From positions 1 to 26,453 of the forward strand of contig DIWG01000084.1 of assembly GCA_002423465.1 (NCBI GenBank): DNA of 26,453 nucleotides, written 5' to 3'. This DNA is from Syntrophaceae bacterium UBA6112 (GTDB lineage Bacteria > Desulfobacterota > Syntrophia > Syntrophales > UBA5619). The translations under genes and the position numbers were made by a program. The notes below the pieces were generated by a model. It was not told the origin of the DNA, did no database searches, and saw nothing but the letters and a program-made list of their open reading frames with translations. Below, in pieces: positions 8,702 through 16,900 of this stretch (position 1 is the first letter of the stretch; every line of letters starts with the position of its first letter).

Positions 8702-8729
8702 TTTATAAGAATTGAAGGGAAGAATGCAA
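8702..8729 (-). promoter_or_regulatory. candidate promoter for the MinD-like gene block
   Basis: On the minus strand: -35 TTGCAT (8724-8729), a 16-nt spacer, -10 TATAAA (8702-8707). The expected start is near 8694, giving a leader of about 65 nt before the ATG at 8627. It would drive the four-gene minus block ending at 3153. Confidence 0.42.
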
Positions 8730-8751
8730 GTAAAATGCGTTCGACCGCAAA

Positions 8752-8781
8752 TTGCGTTGAAGAGGAAAGGCCCTTTATGAT
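8752..8781 (+). promoter_or_regulatory. candidate promoter for mtaD copy 2
   Basis: On the plus strand: -35 TTGCGT (8752-8757), an 18-nt spacer, -10 TATGAT (8776-8781, 5 of 6). It diverges from the MinD-block promoter 22 nt away. The leader would be about 60 nt and would contain the inverted repeat at 8802-8833. Confidence 0.35.
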
Positions 8782-8801
8782 ATGTCTTGCCCGTGTTTGA
8801 A

Positions 8802-8833
8802 TTCCCTTGAGACTTGTTGTGCCCATCAAGGAA
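8802..8833 (+). repeat. inverted repeat in the mtaD copy 2 leader
   Basis: TTCCCTTGA (8802-8810) pairs with TCAAGGAA (8826-8833) as an 8-bp stem with one bulged C and a 15-nt loop. It ends 6 nt before the Shine-Dalgarno GGAG at 8840. There is no T-run after it, so it does not look like a terminator; it could be a leader hairpin or a repressor site. Confidence 0.4.
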
Positions 8834-8848
8834 TAACTTGGAGTGAAA

Positions 8849-10177
8849 ATGGCTCAAACAGTGGACCTGTTGATTACCGGTGGAACGATTCTGACGGTGG
8901 ATGATCGCGACTCGAAAATTGAAGACGGTGTTGTCGCCGTCGATAAGCAGGAGATTGTTGCCCTGGGCCGGAAGGAAGATATTCTTCCCGCTTTCCAGGG
9001 GCGGGCAATGATGGATTTCCCGCACGGGATCATCATGCCCGGTCTCGTCAATGGGCATACCCATGCGGCCATGACATGCTTCCGCGGGATCGCCGATGAT
9101 ATGGAGTTGATGGAATGGCTCAACGATTACATCTTCCCGGCCGAGGCCCGAAATGTCGATCCCGAATTGGCCTACTGGGGAAGCATGTTGGCCTGTGCGG
9201 AAATGATCAAATCGGGGACGACAACCTTTTCCGATATGTATATTTTTGAAGAGGAGGCAGCCCAAGCAGCCAAGGAGGCCGGAATGCGCTGTCTTTTGGG
9301 AGAAGTCCTTTTCGATTTTCCCTCCCCAAGTTTCAAAACGCCCGCGGAAGGGTTGGACTGTTCGGAAAGACTCATTCGGAAATGGGCCGGCGATTCCCTC
9401 ATCAACATTATGGTCGAACCCCACTCCCTGTATACCTGTTCACCGGAACTCCTGAAAGCATCCAAGGCCTTGGCTGATCGTTATCAGGTCCCGTTGGCGA
9501 CCCACTTTCTAGAAAACAAAGCCGAAGCAAAACAGTTGAGGGAAAAATTCGGCCAAAGGGCGACCATATTCCTTAGGGATATCGGACTTTTGGATGATCG
9601 ATTCATCGCGTTTCACGGCGTTGTGATGGACGAGGAGGACATTCGTCTGTTTGCCGATCACGGCTGCAAGGTCGTCCACAACCCCGAAAGCAATATGAAA
9701 CTGGCCTCCGGGGTTGCCTCCATCTCCGCCATGTTGGAGCATGGCATCATCGTTGGTTTGGGAACGGACGGATGCGCCAGCAACAACAATCTCGACATGT
9801 TCGAGGAGATGGACACGGCAGCCAAATTGGAAAAATCGGCCCGCCTTGATCCCACGGTGATGTCCGCTCGCACCGTCATCCGAATGGCGACCTGTAACGG
9901 CGCCCGGACATTGGGGATGGACTCTCTTGTCGGTTCCCTGGAAGTCGGGAAAAAAGCGGACTTGTGCATCATTGACATGAACAAGCCTCACCTGACGCCG
10001 CTCTACAACGAATACTCCCACCTGGTCTATGCGGTGAACGGCGCGGATGTGGATACGGTCCTCATCAACGGCAAGGTCGTCATGCGGGATCGGAAGCTTT
10101 TGACAATTGACGAGGAGGAGGCAATGCGGCGGGTACGGAAGATTGCTCTCCGCATCCGGCAAAGCCTGTCGTCCTGA
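8849..10177 (+). CDS. mtaD: 5-methylthioadenosine/S-adenosylhomocysteine deaminase, copy 2
   Basis: A 442-residue MTA/SAH deaminase, collinear with the copy at 216-1550 and sharing long identical blocks such as SGTTTF, PESNMKL and GLGTDG. The metal and catalytic residues are present: H70 and H72, H219 with E222 (THFLE), H256 (AFHGVV) and D307. It departs from copy 1 around the histidine loops: THFLENKAE against IHLSETREE, and FHGVV against AHCIW. The two may therefore differ in substrate. The start is the ATG at 8849, with GGAG at 8840-8843; a GTG at 8843 lies inside this Shine-Dalgarno and is less likely. It is transcribed alone, between a minus-strand block and a convergent glycogen-synthase gene. 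Confidence 0.9.
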   Translation: MAQTVDLLITGGTILTVDDRDSKIEDGVVAVDKQEIVALGRKEDILPAFQGRAMMDFPHGIIMPGLVNGHTHAAMTCFRGIADDMELMEWLNDYIFPAEARNVDPELAYWGSMLACAEMIKSGTTTFSDMYIFEEEAAQAAKEAGMRCLLGEVLFDFPSPSFKTPAEGLDCSERLIRKWAGDSLINIMVEPHSLYTCSPELLKASKALADRYQVPLATHFLENKAEAKQLREKFGQRATIFLRDIGLLDDRFIAFHGVVMDEEDIRLFADHGCKVVHNPESNMKLASGVASISAMLEHGIIVGLGTDGCASNNNLDMFEEMDTAAKLEKSARLDPTVMSARTVIRMATCNGARTLGMDSLVGSLEVGKKADLCIIDMNKPHLTPLYNEYSHLVYAVNGADVDTVLINGKVVMRDRKLLTIDEEEAMRRVRKIALRIRQSLSS

Positions 10178-10290
10178 TCCGGGCGGTCCGTGCGTGAATC
10201 AAGGTTCGCCACTTCGTTGTCCCCCGATGCCCCGAATTCTATGGGACATCCGCCGTTCCAAGCGCTCAACGGATCATTCCCGGCGAGAGA

Positions 10291-12999
10291 CTAAACCAGC
10301 GGTCGGCCGCCATTGAGTTTTTCGTAGATCCGGATGTATTGCGCCACCATGTGGTCCAGGCTGTACCGTTCTCGCGATTCCTGCATGATCCTCCGGATCT
10401 GCGTTTCGCGGACCTCAACGGGCATCCGGTGAAAGGCCAGGCTTTTTTCCAGCGCGTACCGGAGTCCCCCGGCATCGTAGTCCAGGAAGAGAAACCCGTT
10501 GCCGACATCTTGCGGGGCGCCGTCCACCTTGAGTCGCAATTCGCGGATTTTGTCGTGATAGCCTCCCGTGTCCCGGTTGGTGGCCGTTGCCCCGAAGAGA
10601 TTTCCCACCTGGTCGATCTGGCCGCAGGGTTCATAGAGCGAAGCACCAAAGACATCGCAGGCGGACGCATATCCCAGCAACGACAACTCCTCGTTGAAGG
10701 GCTGGCAGGTGATCCTGCCACCGGAATTCCAGGCGATCCCGCCCAGAATATCCACATGGGTCCGATCGTTGCCGATCCCGTCCGCGACAACGGCGATCTG
10801 CACATCGGGATTTTGTTTTATGAAAGAAATGCATATCTGTTCGAGAAGTTCCACCCCTTTCTGGAACGGGTCGAGACGCGAGGGCCAGAAATAGAGAAGG
10901 GCGTCCGGATTGACGTTGAGACCGGTTCTCATCTGGAATGCAATGAGATTTTCCCGTTTTGCCTCAAGAATGGAGTCGTCCGGCCCATACTTCCGGACCA
11001 GGGCTTCACATCGCTCCGGGTACATCTGCGATGACGGCGCATTGATGATCGCCCAGGCGGCGCCATGGGAAAATTTTTCCTTGACCTCATGGCGGACGCT
11101 CGGCGGCACCAGATCCCGATCCAGAAAGTAATCCTCGACAACCTCCCGGAGAAATTTCTCGCCCACGAAATTGATCAGCGTGGCGTTCTTGATTGCCGTG
11201 GCCTGTGAGTCGATACAAGCATTTCCGTACATTTCGGAAAAGTAGAGGCAGTCCGATATGCTGCAGAGGTTGATCCCCCCGAGGAGATCCAGCGGAATGC
11301 AGGCCGTAAAGACGTTATGCACCGTATGAAGGATGGGCAGTCCGGTAGCGTTTGCATAGGCGGTGATCGCCCCTCCGGCCATCCAGTCGTGGCTGTGGAT
11401 GATCAGCCTTCCCTCACTCCTCGCCCTCACCGTTTTAATGATATTGTTGACAATCTCTCTCTGGAATTCCACGGCCGTCAAAATCGGGTCGCCTGCGTAG
11501 GCGCTCATATTGTCAGCGAAAATTGAGGAACTGATCAAATGGATCTTATCGGAATCGATTTTGTATCGTACTTCGCGCCACTGACGTTCACTCATCTGCG
11601 CCTCGCGCTGAAACCTCCGCTTGAGATTGAGGATTGCCAAATGAACATCCAGCCCCCGTTCGGTAAGTCCCTCGCAGAGGGCGGAGACCACCTCCCCTTG
11701 CCCACCGCTTTTTCCGGATATAAACTTGGCCAGAGCCCCCATATCCTCGGGCAGTCTTCCCGTCTCAGGAGAAATGATGAGGATCGCCGTCGTCTCTTTT
11801 TTTTTAAGAACCTCGAAACGCCGGATGACGACCTCGAGATCGTCAATCTTGCGGGTGAGTACATGCGTCGGGCGGGCGATGGAGTTTTCGTAAGGGTTGA
11901 AGTAGGCGTGAACCGCGTGATCCTCGCCGATCCGTTCATGCAGAAAATAGACGTGATCGGAGGTGGTCAATTGGCGCCATTGGGTCAGGTATCCGCCACC
12001 CGCTCGCCGTGCCGCCGTTTCCATCCGTTCGATGTCCCGGAAAAGTTCATATTGCGTGGGGTTGCCCAGCCAGCCGAACGTGTTCTTGCCTGCGTCCGCC
12101 CAGGAAGAAGTGGCCAACCCGTGGATATTGAGGGTTGGACACGGCGCATCCTTGAATCGCTGCGCAATCTCGGTCGGCGTCGCCGCGACGATGCTTTCAT
12201 GTTTTTCCAGCGCTTCCGGCAGTCCCCGCCAGAATTCGAAGATCCCGAGGTTGCTCCAGATATGCTCTCCGATGTGCTCGAAGTCGTATCCCAGCATTAC
12301 CGCTTCGCCGTCGATCCGAGCGATGTGTTGCGCATAGGTTTCCGGCGTGATCGGGGCGTGCGGAAAGCGAAATGCGATGTCGTCACTCAGCTCCCGGTTC
12401 CGCGGGATAACGATGAGTTTCGTATCCTTGGCCCGGAAGACGGCGTTGGGAGAGATGGCCTGCCCTTCTTCATCACTGCTGAACATGTCATCCCGTTTTT
12501 CGCAGAGGATCGACTGGTAGCCCATATCGGCGACCGCTTCCGCGATCGGGTTGTTGTACATGAGTTCGGTATTCCGGAATGAGTTCGGAAAGATCCCAAA
12601 GAGCCGCTTCATGATCTCCCGGTGAAGGGAGGCCTGTTCGCGAAATTCCAGTTTCATGGGATCTTCGAAAAGGCTGGTCAGAGAGTGGTAATAGGTCTCG
12701 TCGAGGTATTCGACCTGAGCATTTTTCTGGCCGGCGTCCAGGAGTTTCTGAAGCGCCCGAATCACCGCAGGCTGGTACAGTTCAGCCTGTTCCAGAAAGG
12801 TTCCGGACATGGACAGGGTGATCTTGAAGGAGGGATGGGCGGCGATCAGTTCGGCAAACATCCGGGTCGCCGGGAGGTAGCATTTCTCCGCGACCTTGAG
12901 GAAGATGGCCCGGTTCTTCTCATCCCAGAGAAATTTGCCCCGCTCCGGATGGAGTCGAAACGGCTGGTGAAGTTGAAAATAAAAGGTGGCAAGCGGCAT
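10291..12999 (-). CDS. GH57 domain fused to GT5 glycogen/starch synthase
   Basis: A 902-residue cytosolic two-enzyme protein. Residues 1-~390 match glycoside hydrolase family 57: a HQPFRL motif at 11-16, the likely catalytic nucleophile E145 in FRNTELMYNN, and the likely acid D239 in LGYDFEHIGEH. From about residue 400 it is a GT-B glycosyltransferase of the glycogen/starch synthase type: SGKSGGQGEVVSAL (428-441) for the ADP-glucose-binding loop, IIHSHDWMAGG (533-543), LHTVHNV, and EPCGQIDQVGNLFG near residue 790. It probably builds or remodels alpha-glucan reserves, extending and trimming or branching in one polypeptide. The ATG at 12999 has GAGG 9 nt upstream. It follows the FrnE-like selenoprotein gene by 45 nt. 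The GH57 activity (amylase, branching or transferase) cannot be told from sequence. Confidence 0.87.
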   Translation of the reverse strand: MPLATFYFQLHQPFRLHPERGKFLWDEKNRAIFLKVAEKCYLPATRMFAELIAAHPSFKITLSMSGTFLEQAELYQPAVIRALQKLLDAGQKNAQVEYLDETYYHSLTSLFEDPMKLEFREQASLHREIMKRLFGIFPNSFRNTELMYNNPIAEAVADMGYQSILCEKRDDMFSSDEEGQAISPNAVFRAKDTKLIVIPRNRELSDDIAFRFPHAPITPETYAQHIARIDGEAVMLGYDFEHIGEHIWSNLGIFEFWRGLPEALEKHESIVAATPTEIAQRFKDAPCPTLNIHGLATSSWADAGKNTFGWLGNPTQYELFRDIERMETAARRAGGGYLTQWRQLTTSDHVYFLHERIGEDHAVHAYFNPYENSIARPTHVLTRKIDDLEVVIRRFEVLKKKETTAILIISPETGRLPEDMGALAKFISGKSGGQGEVVSALCEGLTERGLDVHLAILNLKRRFQREAQMSERQWREVRYKIDSDKIHLISSSIFADNMSAYAGDPILTAVEFQREIVNNIIKTVRARSEGRLIIHSHDWMAGGAITAYANATGLPILHTVHNVFTACIPLDLLGGINLCSISDCLYFSEMYGNACIDSQATAIKNATLINFVGEKFLREVVEDYFLDRDLVPPSVRHEVKEKFSHGAAWAIINAPSSQMYPERCEALVRKYGPDDSILEAKRENLIAFQMRTGLNVNPDALLYFWPSRLDPFQKGVELLEQICISFIKQNPDVQIAVVADGIGNDRTHVDILGGIAWNSGGRITCQPFNEELSLLGYASACDVFGASLYEPCGQIDQVGNLFGATATNRDTGGYHDKIRELRLKVDGAPQDVGNGFLFLDYDAGGLRYALEKSLAFHRMPVEVRETQIRRIMQESRERYSLDHMVAQYIRIYEKLNGGRPLV

Positions 13000-13044
13000 A
13001 TGCGCAAACCTCAGCGGTGAACCCGATGCATCCGTGAATGATTC

Positions 13045-13686
13045 TTAAACGCCCGCAATCTTGATGGGGAGCGTCATTCTTCGTTTAACGCCTTTATCCA
13101 ACAGGAACTGTTCCAATATTTCGTAAGGCTGAGCGCCCACCACCGCCTCGTCGTCAATTACAAAGGTCGGAACGGACGATATCCTTAATTGATGAGCGAG
13201 CTCCCAATCGGAATCAACGGCGTCCCGAAAAGTTCTCTTTTTGAGGACATCTCTGAATTCCTTTTCGGAAAGCCCGATCCCTTTGATGATGGCGGCCAGC
13301 ACCGTTGCTCTGGCAATGTTCTTGGTGTCCGCAAAGTAGGCGCGGAAGACGGCGTCATGGAATTCATCCCCCTTCCCCTTGCTTTCCGCCCATTTGGACA
13401 ATTCCTGCGCGCGCCTGCTGTTATAGGTCTTTTTTCGCTCTCCCAAGGGCAGGCCCAGTTCATTGGCCACTCTCTTCAAACGGTCCATCGCTTTGGGGAT
13501 GTCGATCATCCTCGCGGCGAAGATCTCGCGAATCGGAAGCCCTGAATCCGGGGTTTCCGGATGGAGCGGAAAGGCTCGCCAACGGACCTCGATCTCGAAA
13601 TTTTTCCGCAATTTTTCAATACGCACGGTACTGAAGTAGCACCAGGGTCAGATATAATCCGAAAATACCTGAAGCTGCGTCGGCAT
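13045..13686 (-). CDS. DsbA/FrnE-family thioredoxin-fold selenoprotein (in-frame UGA as Sec13)
   Basis: A 213-residue protein if the in-frame TGA at 13648-13650 is read as selenocysteine. Without this, the frame would begin only after the active site. The N-terminus reads M-P-T-Q-L-Q-V-F-S-D-Y-I-U13-P-W-C16-Y-F-S. This is the beta1-active-site pattern of FrnE/DsbA-like oxidoreductases (normally DYICPWCYF), with U in place of the first Cys. The rest fits the family: a long helical insert, and the cis-proline loop SSVPTFVIDD near residue 165. The start is the ATG at 13686 with AAGGGGG (13696-13702) 9 nt upstream; an ATG at 13692 is too close to that site. A hairpin fitting a bacterial SECIS follows the UGA (13615-13635). 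Expected role: cytosolic thiol/selenol redox or disulfide isomerisation. The alternative is a Cys-to-stop mutation in a decaying gene, but the frame is otherwise intact. Confidence 0.85.
13615..13635 (-). promoter_or_regulatory. candidate bacterial SECIS hairpin
   Basis: On the minus strand UUCAGUAC (13628-13635) pairs with GUAUUGAA (13615-13622) in an uninterrupted 8-bp stem including one G-U pair. The 5-nt loop is CGUGC (13623-13627). The loop begins 20 nt after the UGA at 13648-13650 and has G at its second position. Both fit the described bacterial pattern of a short stem, a small loop with an early G, and a loop about 16-37 nt after the UGA, recognised by SelB. The hairpin overlaps codons 18-24 and so must also code. 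Confidence 0.72.
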
Positions 13687-13740
13687 GATCATGCACCCCC
13701 TTCATTCATGATTGGGCATGGAGTCCAACCTACTGATTGA

Positions 13741-13769
13741 ATCATACATGCAAACGGTAAATTTTTAAA
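13741..13769 (-). promoter_or_regulatory. candidate promoter for the selenoprotein/glycogen synthase pair
   Basis: On the minus strand: -35 TTTAAA (13764-13769, 4 of 6), a 17-nt spacer, -10 TATGAT (13741-13746, 5 of 6). The leader would be about 45 nt before the ATG at 13686. The match is modest. Confidence 0.3.
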
Positions 13770-13829
13770 GCAGTTCCTGACCGCATTTTGTTTTCAAAAG
13801 AGAAATGCATTGTCAATGTGCCTCTCTCT

Positions 13830-13858
13830 TTGACTTCCGGAATAGGCGAAGGTATGAT
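13830..13858 (+). promoter_or_regulatory. sigma70-type promoter for hrpA
   Basis: On the plus strand: -35 TTGACT (13830-13835, 5 of 6), a 17-nt spacer, -10 TATGAT (13853-13858, 5 of 6). Transcription would start near 13865, about 44 nt before the TTG start at 13909. This is one of the best promoter matches in the window. Confidence 0.55.
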
Positions 13859-13908
13859 TCCCCCGGCCAACGCCCGATTTGAAACCGTCAAGAACAGGAG
13901 AGACAGAT

Positions 13909-16900
13909 TTGTCCCGATCCGCGAGCCTCCAGAAAAAAATGGATGAACGGCGCGCCCGTCTTCCGAACCTCGTCTACCCCTCTCTTCTTCCAATTCTGGA
14001 GAAGCGGGAGGAGATAGTCGCCGCCGTCCGGAAACACCCCGTCGTCGTTATTACTGGAGAGACGGGTTCCGGAAAAACAACTCAGATCCCGAAGATGTGT
14101 CTGGAGGCGGGCCGGGGGCTCGCTGGCTTGATCGGCTGTACGCAGCCGCGCCGGATCGCGGCGACAACCGTCGCCCGCAGAATCGCCGAAGAGTTGGGAG
14201 AGGAGATCGGCCTCTCCGTCGGCTACAAGATCCGTTTCGACGACCGGACGCCGCGCAACGCATTCTTTAAGATCATGACCGACGGCATCCTTTTGATGGA
14301 GGCTCAAACCGATTCTCTGCTGCGGATGTACGACACGATCATCATCGACGAGGCGCACGAACGGAGCCTGAACATCGACTTCATCCTCGGTATCCTCAAA
14401 AATATTCTCGGGCGGCGGCACGATCTGAACATCGTCATCACCTCGGCGACGATCGACACGGATAAGTTTTCCAGGGCATTCGACAATGCCCCGATTATTG
14501 AGGTTTCGGGGCGACTCTATCCCGTCGAGGTGCGTTATGAGCCGCCCGACCGCGAACTTGAAGAGAAGGGGGAGATCACCCATGTCGACGCGGCGGTCCG
14601 AGCGGTCGAGGAGTTGACCGGACGGCGCAGGCCCGGAGACATCCTGATCTTCATGCCTACGGAACGGGATATCCGGGAGACGCGCGAGCTCTTGAACGGC
14701 CGCCTCCGCGAGGATGCCGTTATTCTGCCGCTCTTTTCCCGGCTCACCCGGTCGGAACAGGAACGGGTCTTCCAGCCGATCTCCCAGCGGAAGATCGTGA
14801 TCGCGACCAATGTCGCGGAAACATCGCTGACGATCCCGGGAATCCGCTATGTGATCGACACCGGGCTTGCCCGCATCTCCCAGTACAACCCCCGTTCTCG
14901 AACAGCCGGTCTTCCGGTCCGGGCGATCTCCCGCAGCAGCGCCGAACAGCGCAAAGGCCGTTGCGGACGGGTCGAAAACGGGATCTGTATCCGCCTCTAC
15001 CCGGAGGAGGACTATCTCGGCCGGCCGCTCTTCACCGCACCGGAGATCCTCCGCTCGAACCTGGCCGGAGTGATCCTGCGGATGCTCTCTCTTGGGCTCG
15101 GAAATATCGACCTCTTCCCATTCATCGATCGACCTGCCCAAAAGAGCGTCAAGGACGGCATCGACATCCTGCTCGAGCTGGGGGCGATTGAACGGGAGGA
15201 GGATGAATCTCGGCGACTGATCGATCCCTGGCGGCTGACAGAGCGGGGGCGGATCATGGCCAGGCTCCCGATCGACCCGCGGATCGCCCGGATGATTCTC
15301 GAAGCCAAGAAAGAAGATTGCCTGCCCGAGATTCTGATCATTGCCGCAGCGCTCAGCATTCAAGATCCCCGGGAAAGGCCGGCCGAGAAGGAGGCGCAGG
15401 CGGACCAAATGCACGCCCTCTTCCAGGATCCCGCCTCGGATTTCGTCTCGCTTTTGAGGATCTGGCAGCGCTGCCATGATACCGGGGATTCACCGAAGAC
15501 GCAGAACCGGATCCGACGTTTCTGCCGAGAGCACTTCCTCTCCTACCGACGCATCCGGGAATGGCGAGATGTCCACGACCAGCTCCGGACGATTCTAACG
15601 GAGCAGAAATTTCTTTCGACAAAATCTTCCGCGGCCCGCAAAGATGTCGCAGGGCTCTACGCGGCGATCCATCGTTCCGTACTCAGCGGTTACCTCGGGA
15701 ATATTGCAGTCAAAAAGGAGAAAAACTTCTACACGGCGACCCAGGGTAGGCAGGCAATGATCTTTCCCGGATCCGGCCTCTTCAACCGGGCTGGGAATTG
15801 GATCGTCGCGGCGGAGTTGGTCGAGACCTCGCGGCTCTTTGCACGAACGGCAGCAAACATCGAAAGCGTCTGGCTGGAGGAACTGGGCGGTGAGCTCTGC
15901 CGCCATACCTATTCCTCGCCGCACTGGGAGAAGAACCGGGGCGAAGTGGTCGCCTCCGAACAGGTGACCCTCTTCGGCCTGGTGATTGTCACCGGCAGAC
16001 CCGTCTCTTTCGCCCGGATTGATCCCGGGGAGGCTTCACGCATCTTCATCCGCAGCTCCTTGGTCGCGGGGGAGGTCCAGCGTCCATTACCCTTTCTCGT
16101 CCACAATCAGTTGCTGATTGAAAAGATTGCCGGCATGGAGGAGAAGGTACGGCGTCATGACCTGCTGGTCGGGGATGAGGCGATCGCCCAATTCTATGAA
16201 CAACGCCTTTCGGGAATCTGCGACATCCGGACACTTCAACGGCTCGTCCGCGACCGCGGCGGTGACGCCTTTCTCCGGATGAACGAAGAGGATCTGCTTG
16301 TCAAATTGCCCGATACTGCGGAAATTGCCCTCTTCCCCGAGGCCATTTCGGCCGGCGGCTGGCGTCTCGATTGCGTCTACCGCTTCGATCCGGGAAAACC
16401 GGAGGATGGGGTAACGCTGAAGATTCCGATTCAGGCGACGCGTTCCGTCCCCTCAGCCCAACTCGATTGGGCTGTTCCCGGCCTCCTCCGCGAAAAGATC
16501 GCCGCCCTTCTCCGCGGCCTTCCGAAAGAGTTCCGCAAGAAGCTCCTGCCGCTGGCGGAGACTACCGAAACCATTTTCAGGGAAATGCCCCGTGAAGGGG
16601 TGTTGCTCAATGCCCTCGCCCGTTTTCTCTACGAACGCTTCGGGGTAAGCATCCCCGCCGATCGCTGGCCCATCGACATGCTGGAGGAGCGACTCAAAAT
16701 CCGTTACTCCGTCGTGAACGGTAAGGATCGGGAACTGGCGGCAGGGAGGGAGATCTCCCTGCTGGAGAAGGGCTTTGTGGACGAAGAGGAGTCGAACGCC
16801 TTTGCAAAAGCCATGAAAATATGGGAGAAAAGTGGACTGATGACTTGGGATTTCGGCGACCTGCCGGAACAGATCCCGCTCCGCGATGGCGGGATCCACG

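Noticed and set aside
10178..10290. Bidirectional terminator between mtaD copy 2 and the glycogen synthase gene
   Set aside because: I could not find a stable GC-rich stem followed by T-runs on either strand; nothing is reported for this gap.
11539..12582. Plus-strand open frame (about 347 codons) inside the GH57-GT5 gene
   Set aside because: It is antisense to a well-supported gene, with no domain and no ribosome-binding site.
13045..13626. The FrnE-like gene as a 193-residue protein starting at GTG 13626
   Set aside because: That start has no ribosome-binding site and removes the first beta strand and both active-site positions; the upstream frame through UGA explains the gene better.
13888..15477. 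Long minus-strand open frame (about 529 codons) inside hrpA
   Set aside because: It is antisense to the helicase core with all its motifs; the translation is low-complexity and Asp/Arg-rich with no family match.
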